A stretch of DNA of 64,000 nucleotides from Zopfochytrium polystomum (Eukaryota > Chytridiomycota > Chytridiomycetes > Chytridiales > Chytridiaceae). Position numbers and translations under genes: made by a program. Below, piece after piece: positions 21,538 to 34,934 of the stretch (the stretch's first letter is position 1; the number at the start of each line of letters is the position of its first letter). Under the pieces are notes generated by a model that was not told the origin of the DNA, did not search any database, and saw only the letters and a list, made by a program, of their open reading frames with translations. The DNA is taken from assembly GCA_025765615.1 (NCBI GenBank), contig JAIVFJ010000112.1, positions 1 to 64,000 on the forward strand, written 5' to 3'.

Positions 21538-22207
21538 GGTTCAAGTCTGTGCCTGCACTATCTTTCGTGGGACCACTTTGACAACAGCTCTTTCTACAAC
21601 CCAGCGGCCAATTGCGACATATTGGCGAAACCCTGCAAACATGAATTGTCCAGCTCGATATCAGTTGCTGGCTTATTTGTGCTGTACCCCGCTTACACTC
21701 AGTAAAAGACAGAGTTACTTGCTGTCGCTCGTTGCACTCCAAATCAAACTAACAGCCCTTCATCAGGATTTCGCAAGCAATGTTAATACAATGGCTGCTT
21801 CGCCTTTCAGGTATATTTTGTATTTTCAAGGTTTATGAAAACAGGGCGGTGGAACACAGACATTCTCAGTTGAAGTCTGAAGTAGGAGAACATCCTGTTG
21901 TCATCAAGCGCGTACCCTTACTCAGTAGGTTAAGGAAGCTCACCACTCACTGTTCGGCAAGATCAAGGTCAAACCATGATGCACGGCACACCCCTTGGCA
22001 AGGGCCTTCAGACAGGCAGCACAACGGAAGCGAGCTGGACAGACAGAGAATTGTTTACATCGAACTTCTACTCTCGAGGAAAAAAGCAAGGCTATTACAG
22101 AAATGAACAGATAAAACGACAACCGCAGAGCACAACTAATTAAGACGGGAAAAGTACACAGCACTGGGTTCGTGAATAAGGGCAAAGGTGAAAAAAATAG
22201 GGGAGTA
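21419..22207. other. Intergenic stretch between arrestin and homeobox genes
   Basis: It holds the upstream region of the arrestin gene and the 3' flank of the homeobox gene. A run of 27 A (21507-21533) is the only notable feature. No gene or repeat element was seen. Confidence 0.5.
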
Positions 22208-23880
22208 TCAAGAGCCCGAAAGCAACGCCGCGACATCGAAAACATTTACACTTTTGTAAAGATGGGTTGATCTTTCCACACTTGGGACGTTTAATGCAGC
22301 GGGGCCGACGGACGTAACGGGAGACACTGGAGTTGCCATCGCTGCCGAGGCATTCGCCACAACTGTGCTGTGCCTGCCACCTGAGGCAAATTCACTTGAG
22401 CTTGGACCCGCAATGGACTCAACTGGATCATGCGTTCCTGTCGAAGAAATGCTGACTGGAAGAGCCCACGAATAATAGGTCGAAGGCTGCTCAGAAATGC
22501 GATGTCCACCGTAAACAACATCATGTGCGCTGGAACCGTATTGTGGAGTCTGTGTGAGATTTCGGCTCACAATTCCACTCCCACTGCGATTGTGGTCAAC
22601 ATAGCGAGGAATCGAATCGTTCTTCCAATTACAGCTGGGTCCGAGCTGGTAACGCCATGAATGAGTAGTGTCTAGACTAACGTTCTGAGTATAGGAGCCG
22701 GCGGTCTCCGGACTAGGCCGCATCACGGGAAGTTCTTCCCTGGGAGCTGCAAAAACGGATTTGTAGCCCACTGTCGAGCCTTCAAATGGGCGCTCGTGGG
22801 AAGAGGGAAGATCTTTTGTTACGCTGGTGTAATTAACACCGCAGAAAGTCGCTGAACTCTGCGCTGCTGATGACCCCCTCCCGCTTGCTTCATTTGAAAT
22901 GGCTGAAGTTGCATCCCAACCATGCGGTAACGCAGCGAGAGCACCGGAATCTGCACTGTATGCGGTAGTACGTATCCTGGGCTGCCGAAATCTTGAGCTT
23001 CCATAAGGAAGGCTGGAGGATGGATCATTTTTTGGTATCTGAGCGATAAACTGAACAACGGACTCCGCGTCGGCTCGTGCTGCGCGATCCAGCATATATT
23101 GGTAGCGTCGTCTTCGTGCATTTATGAACCAGTTGTTCACTTGCTGCATTGAAAGTCCAGTTCTCCGGGCAAGCTCCTTTTTCTCAGATTCTGAGGGGTA
23201 GGGGTCATGCCTGTTAAGATTCAGCCAAGCCAGTAATATTCCGCGCACAGATGCCGAATAGTTCAGTCGTTTTCCATCAGCAGAGGCTGAGGACGGGGCT
23301 CGATTCGGGCTTGACAGCGATTGCGGAGTCTTATGTGAAGCGCGGGGGTTCTCCCAATTGGCTCGATATTCCGGAGCAGCTGACTCAGCGAAGCCGGGTT
23401 CAGTCTACAAGTAAGGAAAGCGATTGGTAAGGGTAAGCAGACAGGTTGGGGGCAGCAACTGACGTGATTTTGAACATGGTCCTCGGTGGCGCGTGACGAA
23501 ATCTCAGCAGGATACCGACCAGAGCAAGCAGAGGTTATGCCCGACACGTCACTCTCATCGAAAGTGTTCGTAGTAGCATCAAAATCGGCGGGAGCTTCAG
23601 GCTGGACAGATACTGCCTCCTCAGTCTTTTCCCCAGCAGCCAAATATTCGGTCGATTCTGGCCCTTTCTTTAAAACCTTTGAAAATGGTGAAGGTGATCG
23701 TCTTTCGAGGGCCAGAATTTGCGGAGCGGAAGCTCCTTTCATATCCCAATCCGGTGAGGGTTCATTAAATCGAGGAGGGGTTGGCATGCTTGCGCTTGAA
23801 TCGCAGGGCCTATTCCATTCAGCAATGAGGGACGCAACAGACAGTGGGTTTCCTTCCCGACAGTCGCCAGGAATCTGAGC
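22208..23880 (-). CDS. TALE-class homeodomain protein
   Basis: The homeodomain is at about 23250-23080: RGILLAWLNLNRHDPYPSES, then KKELARRTGLSMQQVNNWFI, then NARRRR. The extra residues between helices 1 and 2 (around HDPYPS) mark the TALE class, and VNNWFINARRR is the DNA-recognition helix. The upstream exon (23787-23460) is acidic and Ser-rich; it joins through an intron at about 23462-23405. A further 5' exon probably begins after an acceptor near 23880, giving a segment with SVASLIAEWNRP. The first exon and start codon are not resolved and may lie near 24100. The C-terminal part (23040-22208) is Ser-rich and ends FDVAALLSGS. Fungal TALE homeodomain proteins are transcription factors in development and mating. 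Confidence 0.8.
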
Positions 23881-23889
23881 CGAACCGAA

Positions 23890-25104
23890 TCAGGGATGGA
23901 AGTGATGAAGCTGAAAACACACGCCAGACCTTCGTCGCCATTCTGGTATCGGCCGCACTCTTCGTCGACTATGGATATCCTGGGGCCGCTTTCGTCCTGC
24001 TCTGCTTTCTACTGGGTGGACGAAGATCGAGAAGCGATCACGTCGTTGTCGTTGTCGTCGTGGTCGTCGTCGCCGTTCCTGTCCCTGTCCGTCGCTCGTC
24101 GATGTTCCTGTGAACAAATGCAAAAAAATGCAAGGCGAGAAGGCAAGGGTGGTGGTTGGGTGGGTGGGTGGGGTGGGAGTTGTGGCCTGGCGACAGAAGG
24201 AACAATGGGCATGCCTTTTTCATTTTCGGGCTTTTTTCACCCGTTGAGAAAACATTGGAATGGCGGAGGGCGCGCGGAATGGGGAAGAGACAGAGACGAA
24301 ATGGCGTCTGCTGCTCCACGGCGCATTGCGCCACTCTAATTGGTCATGGACCTTCATGCAAACTTGACAGGACGAAAAAAAATTTTGTGGATTAATTAAT
24401 GAGTAGCTTGTTTACAATTTTTTTTTTGTTTCTTTCTGAAGTGAGGATTGGAATCGCCTCCATTTTCCCAAGCATTTGCCCAAAAAGGAAATTCTCCCCG
24501 ACAAAATAGATTAAAAAAGAGGACAAAGGCCAAGAGACAAATCGCGCTCTGCTGTCACCCTCCCCTCCATCGTCACAGGCCAAGCGATAAGCAAGCGTGT
24601 TGTGTTGTGTTCCTCCTGTCTTGCTTGTCCGTCATGCTGATGCCTGTCTGCCCACCCTGTCGGCTGCTGCTGTCGACCTGTCTCTCCTGCTCTTTGCGCT
24701 CATGACGAATTTGCTGAGCGAACCAATGAGCTGCTGCCAATGCGCGCACCTTGATTTTTCTCTCAGGAAAAATAAAACTAAAAGGGAAAAACGCTCCTGA
24801 TTGGTGCTGCGCGGCACCGGATGGAGCAGCAGACACGCAGAAGCGAAAAAAGGTGCAATGCCTGACTGACGTGACCGCCGCCGCATGCATTTGAACTTTC
24901 ATTAAAAATGTCAAATGTGGATTCTTGGCTTCTTCATTCCTCCCTCCTAATACCGCTCCATGTTCTTAATCCCCTTCACTTGCGCACTGGCATCTGTTGC
25001 ATTTTTGATCATGGTCGAAGGTCTGTGCGCACCAGCTGGACCCCTTGTATTCCGGGTGACCGCGTGTGCTTGATACGAGTGCTTTATTTCGTTTCATTGG
25101 AGTT
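23890..25104. other. Upstream region of the homeobox gene
   Basis: No coding region is firmly supported, though a first homeobox exon may lie at 23890-24120 on the minus strand. The sequence has a GTC-rich run (24040-24080), an attaattaatga (24390-24402) of the sort bound by homeodomains, and CCAAT-like boxes near 24722 and 24738. Regulatory meaning is inference. Confidence 0.35.
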
Positions 25105-28100
25105 TCAAATTAAGTTGATCAGGTCCTGCTTCGGTTCCCGCATTGACAATGGGAAGAAATCGACCAGGGCCTTGTATAAATCCGTTCTTGAACGGTATGT
25201 CTCGCTTTGAGTTGGATCTGTTTGGAGGCAGTCAGTCGAGAAAACGCTTTGTCCTGAGCCAAGCCTACCATTTTCCCTCCAGAATGCGGACACAACCGAG
25301 CCGCTCATTCCACCATGCAAGTGATGGGATCCTCTCAAGTTGTTGAATGGCGACACACCGCCCACTTTCGACTCTGTCGGCGAGCTTTGTGGCAAAAACA
25401 AAAGGTGTTGGGTCAATTGGCGGAAGTCCTTCGAGTCCTTTTCATCGTTGTGGTCGACCACTGCAGCGACCTGCGACTGCAGAAAGTGGAGGGCGTGAGA
25501 TCGGGAGTCAGGATCTGAGCTTTGAGTGCAAAGCTCGCGGAACTGCTGCCGTCTGATTTGGAACAATGCTCGCCGAAAAACGTCCACAGGCTTGGGACTG
25601 AAGGCGAAAGGCGAGCCAAGAACAGAAAATGTGGCAAGTGAGCACGGGTTTAGAAAAACGCGGAAGAGATGGCTCTCGAAATAGCGCGATTTGAAAGCTA
25701 CGCTTACCGGAGAAGATGGAGCTCCCAAAAGTCGTCTAACCGCATATTCGGATTTTGAGGGTCACTTGGATTTCCGCCAAACAAGTAATGAACTTTCCGA
25801 TTCGGACAGAAGACGAGCTGATGCGCATATCGTGGGGACGGCTCTATGTCTTTCATCTTGCTCCAATAATCTGCCCCCACATTATTATTGTGGTAAACCC
25901 GCGCCCATTTGCCGCGGCGAAGATTGTAGCACCAGAACGTATTTTTCGAAGAGTCTGCCAAGTTCGCGCCGGACGGTCGATCTCTTTGAAGACCACTTAA
26001 AATGTAAAACTCTCCAAGCTCAGGATCAATCGTAGCCCGTTGAGTAAATCCTGCATCAGGACCACCTTGCTGCGAATAATCGCCGGTCACTTCGAATACA
26101 GTTTCTGAGTCTATGTCGTAAACAATCAAGTCCGATAGATACTCCTTGTTTCTTTGTCCAGCAAAAATGTACAGTTCTCGCGACACTGGATTCAGTAGCA
26201 TCGAGTGCCCAAGGCGGGATCGTAAAGGTGGCGAGGGAGAACCTTGGTGCGAGCTGACGCCGCGCGCAGAATGGTCCGAGGATGATGCACAGTCCGCTCG
26301 AAGAAGCTGCCATCGGTTGGTTGGAATGTGGTATGAGTACAGTCCCGAATACACGACTTGACTTGCGTCAGGGCTAATCGTGATGCCGCCGAAAACGTAC
26401 ATAGTGTGTGCTGCTGAATCAATAACCATCTGGTGGTCATACAAAAGCTCCGGGCCGCCTTCAGCCTTGGAGATAGGGTTGGCATCAGCTTGAAGTTGTG
26501 GTACTGCCTCTGTCTCTCGCGGCAACATACAAACCTGGGTGTTTCCACTGATTTTGATCCATTTCCCAGAGGTTAAATCGTACCGCCAGAAGTCGTTGTC
26601 CAGATTGACGTTCGGGCGACTCTCCCCATCGATGTAGCGACCAAGAACGTAAATACTTTTAGATGATGGATCGAAGCATATCTTGTGGCATGATCGGCCT
26701 TCGGGACCGCCATCCCTTTGCAGAGTCAATAAGAAGATAACTCCCAATGAAACTTCATCTTACTTTTTCGTATCCATGCTGATCAAATTCCATTCTGACG
26801 AGTTAATGTCGTAGAACCAAAAGTCCGCGAGCTCTGTTTCACCATCCCACCCGCCGAAGAGGTAGATTCGACTCCTTTCAACATCGATACACAACTGATG
26901 CCCTCCGCGGACGCACGGAGTTGCAACACCTGTAGAACGAAAAATGAGGGATGACCAAACAAGCCAATCAAGGAATCTACCAGAACGAAAAGTGATCTTT
27001 TTCCAAATCGGGTTGTACGCGCTGTTGAAGACGTACTCTTCAAAAAGTTCATTCTTCAAGGCAATTTCCATCATCTCCTCAGCCTTTTGAAAGTTTCCGT
27101 CCATAACCTGAAGAGACATATAAATTTGAATGTTGCGGTCTAAAAGTACGCACCAGCACTTTGTGCAATTCGGTCAAAAATGGGTCCTCCAATTGAAGCT
27201 GTGTCCGCTGTTGCAACACATCAAAAACGTCCATAAAGTTCCTTTGCCTAAAATGCTTCAGGCACAACCGAATAACTTCGGTTTCTCGATACTGAAGGGA
27301 AGAGTTAACAGTCATATACTCTACATCATCGTTGCGTTTCGCGTACGTTGTAGTAATCCCACAGCACTTTTTCCATGACCGACTTGTTGCAAATACCGTG
27401 AAGCTCAACATACCAAATGCTAAAGTTGAAGTGTGGGCCGTAAGCCATCAGAGGAGCAATCTTGATGTAACGGCAAGGGAAGAGCTTTGAACATTCATAA
27501 GGAAATTGAGGCCCCATTAGCAATTCTTGACTCCGATTGATTGGTCCCACCAGATTGTTTACGGTGTATTTCAATGGGAAGGTCTCCGGCTCTGTGTCAT
27601 TTTTCACACCGCCGTGCAGTAGTTCAATCATGTTTTCGGGCTCCAGACCGCCGAAGATTTTGAACTCCTTCAGGTTGCAGACATGTGTTTTCATGTACTT
27701 CCCAAACGTGATAGTTTCTTGAACACGAAGTAAGTGCGATCGTTAAATCCTATCTCAGTCACCTCTTACCAACGACGGCGGGCTGCTCCAGTTGGATCAT
27801 CAAAAATTGCCTTGGATTGTTAACGTTACTAGACCATCGAGAGGACTGGTCCGTCGGTTTGTTGACCATTATATTTCGGGGCGGATAGTTCGGAGAGTGG
27901 GACGAGCACGAATGTATATCATAGACAAGTTTTTCCGGGGCATTCTGCAGAAGAATCGACTGCGATGGGTCTGCGATGGGCTGGTGATGATGGTAGATAT
28001 GAGGCTTCGAGGAGGGATGATCCCGCTCGGAACTGGGCATTCCCCCAGGCCCCATTTGCGGCTTAGATGGAGTCAAGGCGCTAGATCCCGCCGCCAATAA

Positions 28101-28169
28101 CTTGAATGGTTCTTCTCTCGATGCCATCTCACTAACAGGCGTCGTCGACGCGGGAAGGGACAGATCCAT
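25105..28169 (-). CDS. MKLN1: Muskelin (kelch, CTLH/GID ligase subunit)
   Basis: The order of domains matches muskelin. A discoidin-like N-terminus has PTDQSSRWSSN and, across an intron near 27765-27710, FGKYMKTHVCNLKEFKIFGG, then YECSKLFPCRYIKIAPLMAY (27694-27400). A LisH/CTLH-type helical region follows (27390-27060). Kelch repeats follow with CIDVERSRIYLFGGWDGETE, DPSSKSIYVLGRYIDGES and AAHTMYVFGGITISPD (27000-25750). The C-terminal helical region runs to 25105. At least seven exons are needed. In animals and yeast-type complexes muskelin bridges substrates or scaffolds in the CTLH/GID E3 ligase. The ATG at 28169 (MDLSLPAST) is the first in frame. It lies 188 bases beyond the stop of cactin on the same strand. 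Confidence 0.9.
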
Positions 28170-28356
28170 TGGACGGGTCAACAGAGGTGCGGATGGAACA
28201 ATTGGGGGTTTTGTTTGGATTCAGAATTTGTCGCAAACACAGACACAAATGGAGAACAACGATAAGAGATCATTAAGAAGCTCCGGGAGGGTACACTACT
28301 GCAACTGAAGTTTATTATCATTTGTATGCGCCTTATTTCAGTTCGTGATTGGTCCA

Positions 28357-30807
28357 TCAACGTCGGTAATAATGCCTCTGGAATGAGTGTTGATAAACTG
28401 TTCGAAGTCTTTTCATTAAGCCTCACCTTAAAGTGGAAATGAAGTTGAAGAATGCCTCTGTCAAACGCAGAACGGAAGCCCTTCTTGTGTGAGTACTCCC
28501 ATTCTCGATTCACAATTCGAAACGCGACATCTTCGTATGGAGCAGAGGCTTTGAACCGTAGGATGACGGTATCGGGGAATCCATCATCTCGTTCGATTTT
28601 ATAGGTCGGTGCTTTCGATTTATCGATAAGATCCGGATAAAATATATTGAACTTGTAGCCTTGCACGACCTGTGAATTGTTAGCAAGAATACAGAGCAGG
28701 TATTCCTCTGAAGTTACCTTTGGCGGAGGATTGTCGGAGTCATAATGTGTTTGGTTATACTTGTTCCATTCAAAGCCCGTGTGAACTCTATTGAAGTATC
28801 GAGGTTTTCGTGGGCGGTATTTGTCTTGCCACAGGTATGCTGTTTTATTCACAATATTCGCTTCTTCATTGAAAGCTTCTTCGTTCTCCTCAAAGTCGTC
28901 GCCATTATTGTCATTGGTGGTACCCTCGTCGAAAACGACTGGATCCGGCTTCTCCGCTTCTGCAATATTTCCACTGACGCCCTTCAAAATGCGCCGCCTA
29001 TGGCTCAACTGAAAAGTAGCAGTAAGCGCACAAACATCTTGCGAAGCACAGAAAGTCTTACAAGCTCTTCATAGTCGTACTCTTCATCTACCACATCCAC
29101 GGCAGTATCTTCAAGAGGAATCTCATCTGTCAATTTGGGGCTCATGCTGCCGTCGTAACCCTCCACTGTCTCCTGAACAGCACGCATTCCAGCATCATCT
29201 GCGTCAAAATCAGCAGTCTCTTCCAATTCACGCAAAGCCTGCGCTGCTTTCTCCGCTGAGGCCGCGGATGTAGAAGAGCTTGGTAGGAGTGAACGGCCCA
29301 AACGTACAACAGGCTTTTCGACTTCAGATAGATCTCCGCTCCCTTTCGAAGATGCTTTCGCCTTCAACTGCTCGAGGCGCTTGGAAAGAAGGAATTTATG
29401 CATATCTCGAAGTCTTGCTTTAGCTCTCCAAACAACGAGAGCCTTCATAACCGCTTCCCAGTATTCCACGTCGATTGGGCCTTTGAAATTGTCTTGCCCA
29501 GAGAGTTTCCTCTCTACCTGAGTTTGAATCTGTGCCAGTTGTTCATATGACTTTCCGGAAAGCATCTTGGTAATTTCCACTTCAACAACTTCAGCAGCTG
29601 CGTTCCGATCCTTTTTCCCGCCGTCTGCTGCCATCTTGCGATGCCGGTTCAGTTCATCATCACACACTATCAGCATCGATGTCCAAAAACTCTTATTTCC
29701 GTCATTCTGCTCCATAGCAAGATACAATTGGATATCTTTGTGGAGCTCGACCACTTCAGATAAGGTCAGGTTTTGAAAAATAAGATATGGTTCCTCTGTG
29801 TCCATTTCGAGACCCATTCCTTCGAATGCCGAAGCGGTTTCGTTGTCGGTGGCCATAGAAATATTCATCGCAAGAATATCAATTGGTTTCGCTCGACCCT
29901 CTTTGATTCGGATGATCGCACGCGTTTTCGCTTGCCCCAAATGAAACTCGTCCTCTCTCTTCTCCCAGTCTCCAAGAGCAGCGCGGTCTTGTTCTCTGCG
30001 GAGACGAGTCTAAATAGAATAAGCAAAGAGATAGTAGTAACTTATCGGACTTACTTGCTCTTGCTCTCTTAGTTCCATTTCGATTTCGCGCTCAGTCCGC
30101 AGTCGGCTCAGTTTGGCAAGTTCTTCCTGCACAATAGGTAAGCACCAAATGAATATGAATTACGTACGGTACCTGCACTTCCTGCCGTTTTTCGGCGTCC
30201 CTACGTGATCGCTCCGCAGCGGTTATACCCTTCTTCATCTCTTGTTCTCGTTTTTTTATCCAAACGAATTTTTGCGAAAGGTTGCCGTCATTGAACGGGT
30301 TGTCCTTATTGGTATATCCCAACGACGCAGCCATTTGGGCCGCCACTTGAGCCTCTTTCTGCGCCTCCAGCTCCTTTTTCAATTGCTAGACAACATGCGT
30401 AAAACTTCTGCAAGTTTCGAAGTTTCGCGGCTCACCTCTTTCTCCAACTTGCGCAGCGCTCGATCAGCCGACGTATCTCTCTTCTTACTCTTTGACCTAC
30501 TTTCTGTTCAATACATCATAATTGCCAGTAAGTCGTACTTTTTCTGTTTTTTCGACTTCCTGGATCGCTTTTTGCTCCCCCTCGATTCATCCGACTTCAC
30601 AGAGTCATCGTCTGAACGGCTCTCTGATCGTCGCCGTCTCCGTCCACTCCAATCCCCTCTTTCCCCGTCATCGCCTCGTCGTCTGCTTCCGCTTCGATCG
30701 CGATCCCTCTCCCCGACCTCGTACCGACCGCGATCTCTGTGGTGGTCGTCCTGATTCCTGCGGTCGGTCCGGTCCAGCGAACGGTCGGCTTCGCGCCTTC
30801 GTGACAT
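28357..30807 (-). CDS. CACTIN: Cactin
   Basis: The N-terminus (30807 down) is Arg/Ser/Asp-rich (MSRRREADRS), typical of spliceosome-associated proteins. The middle has NPFNDGNLSQKFVWIKKREQ (30382-30200) and a long helical region with KPIDILAMNIS and DIQLYLAMEQ (29940-29090). The C-terminal cactin domain (29000-28440) has YRPRKPRYFNRVHTGFEWNK, YKFNIFYPDLIDKSKAPTY and RDDGFPDTVILRFKASAPYE. A last exon after a 50-base intron encodes RHYYRR and a TGA at 28357-28359, the usual family ending. Cactin associates with spliceosomes and affects fidelity of splicing in fission yeast and animals. About five introns are needed. Confidence 0.9.
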
Positions 30808-30839
30808 GTCCAAGCGATGATGATACGGTTTTTGCTGCG
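30808..30839. promoter_or_regulatory. 32-base divergent intergenic region
   Basis: Only 32 bases separate the ATG of cactin (minus, 30807) from that of the mitochondrial TyrRS gene (plus, 30840). Promoters and 5' leaders of both genes must therefore overlap each other or the coding regions, unless one true start lies further inside its gene. Confidence 0.6.
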
Positions 30840-32682
<1,843 letters not shown>

Positions 32683-33021
32683 TGCTCCGCACTTGTTCGG
32701 GAACAAACTGCGGAACTCAACGTGATGGTGTGAAGGGACTCTTCGCAGTCAAGAGGACGGGACGACTATTGGATGAAGGGGAACATTCTGTTCAGTGGTG
32801 TTATCTGCCTTCAGTTGAAATTGCCATTGGAGGAACAGTCTGTTGTTTGAGTTGGGGCAAGAACACGGAGGGAAGCTTCAGTCCGATTTTTATTATATCG
32901 CTTTCAGCTGCATAAGCGGACCATTATCAAAAAGGGACATCGGAGTCTATCAACAGAAAAGCCCACAACTATATAATCCGTCCGTTCCAAGTCTTGATAC
33001 ACAATCGCCTCTTGCAGTGAT
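32683..33021. other. Convergent intergenic stretch
   Basis: This lies between the stops of the TyrRS gene (plus) and the duplicated orphan gene (minus). No gene, RNA or repeat was seen. Confidence 0.5.
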
Positions 33022-34890
33022 TTAGTTGGTTACAATTCGTAATATGGTCGAGGCACCAGCCCCGCCCACGCACAATTTAAAAGTTTGCTGCGATGTGCCA
33101 ACAATGTGTTGCTTCGACGGGGTCAGCCATGTAGTGCATTGACCGAAAGGAATGAGGGCGCCCTTGGCCAGTGAAAATTGGTAGACCATATGATTCCGAG
33201 TAATAGCTGCTGTTAAGGTTGCGTGATGAGAGCGCTCTTCTTTGACGATAAAGCGAGTAGTTTTGGCTTCGGTGTTTCGAAAGCAAATCTGGATGGCATG
33301 AGTCGGGTCGTGTTTAGAGAGATCGACAGTGATATAATTATCAACATTTGAGGAGGATGCAATCGGAATGAAAATGGTGTTGTTGATAGGTACTATCGTT
33401 GAAGATGCCTGGCCCGGCTTTTTGAAAACTTCGGGATGGGCTTGAGAAGTATGTGGCGCTGACTTAATAGTTTTGCTTTTATCCTTTTTCGAAGTGATCC
33501 CAGGATTAGTTTCTTTCACCGTCCTTAATCTGCTCGTAGGAATCTCCAGCTTTGTTCGTTTTCCCGACGACTGGGAAGAATTGGCCCCCACTTTAGCTTG
33601 GCGCTCTCTCCCCTCATTTCGAAGCTGCCGCTGCAGTCCGGTTAAAGGTCGAGATGCTGCACTCCATTCTGGCCATTCGGGTTCGTGATGCGCGCGAAGT
33701 TCATGGATCCTTCGGCTTTGAGGTCCTGCGGGTCTTCTTGCTTTTGAAATCACCGCTGGTACCTTTCTTCCCTTCACCGGAGTCTCCAGGCTGTCCATTA
33801 TACGGCCATTCCTGTCCCTTTTCGGTGTGCTGAAGTAAACCTTTGGTTTGGCAGTTAGGGTCTCATTTCTATGGCGGGCTCTACGACGTACCCTATTTTC
33901 GGGAGCTGCTCGCCTTCCCAGCGCGCCGATTTTTCGAGACCGTTGGAGGAAGTACTTGCTTATTGGGGTCAAGAGACCGTCTTTTGCAGTAGAACGTGGA
34001 GTCGCAAACTGGTTTGGGTTCGCTTGTTCCAGAATTTGTTCGTTTGGAACAGTCTCCAAGTCGCTCAACATAGAAAAGTCTCCAAGGGAGCTTCCAGGAT
34101 TGCTTGGCGAAAAAAATGCACCTGTTTGCCCAACCATTTGGGTAGCCTTAAAACTCTAATTGGAATCGCTCGCTGCCGCTACTCACCATCCTTATCGAAG
34201 ATTTCGTCGTCGGGGTCAATCCAGGCCCCCTTGCATGGCTCGTTTGCTCTCGACGTCAAACCCTTGTCATCACCTTCGACAGTAATCATGGAGACCGATT
34301 TGCAAATTAGAGCAACAGTCTTCGATCCACGGTGAGTTACCAGCAGTTCGGAATGGATCATCCATCTCATCCAGAAGGCGGTCAAATCCCACAAACTCGT
34401 CCTTTGACGAGGATTTCTGACCTGCAACCCACGGCATTGACCCTGATCGACCGTCCGAAAAATTGAAGAAACTTCCAAAATCTGAAGCAGTCGCTAAAGC
34501 TGAAGAAAAGTCGTGTTTTACGCGGGTGCTGTCATCGTTGGACTTTGTTGCGGTCGTGTTCTGCTGTTGGAAGACAGGGGTCTCCAAAAAATCAACAATA
34601 TGACCGTTCTCGTCACGGAATGGCGTTCGGAAGTACGGCTTTTGTTGAGGCGAAGAGACATTGAGAATTGCTACCAGCGGAACGCAAAGGAGGCTGCCTA
34701 CCCTATTCTCAGGTGGGGCGCGTGTTTCCAGAGAGCCCAGTTTCCCGGATCGCCGGCTGAAGTACTGCCCTCGAGGGGTCTCTCGCTCACCAATACCATT
34801 CGCCTCTTCCAACACAGCATTCTGGTCGACAACCTCCATATCGGATAAATTGTCGTTTCTCTCAAAGCTGTCGGATGTTGTTGTTGACAT
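33022..34890 (-). CDS. Unrecognised protein with an internal duplication
   Basis: I do not recognise this family. A 5' part (34890 to about 34190) and a 3' part (about 34125 to 33022) can be joined through an in-phase intron with donor GTGAGT and acceptor CAG (about 34184-34118). Both parts contain the same module in the same order: LSDMEVVDQNAVLEEAN or LSDLETVPNEQILEQAN, an RRSGKLGSLETRAPPENRV or QRSRKIGALGRRAAPENRV block, then KPYFRTPFRDENGHIVDFLE or KVYFSTPKRDRNGRIMDSLE followed by TPV. The second half adds a basic, low-complexity region and a C-terminal part with regular beta-like alternation (residues encoded at 33380-33022). It is either one gene with a duplicated module or two tandem paralogues. 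The many Ser/Thr-Pro sites would fit cyclin-dependent phosphorylation, but that is inference. Confidence 0.6.
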
Positions 34891-34934
34891 CGCAAGATCT
34901 ACATAAGTGGGGGAAGAGGATTACGATGTGCGTT

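Noticed and set aside
28178..28356. Extension of the cactin frame to 28178
   Set aside because: It reads through an intron; splicing at the GTGAGG donor to the exon ending RHYYRR gives the expected family C-terminus.
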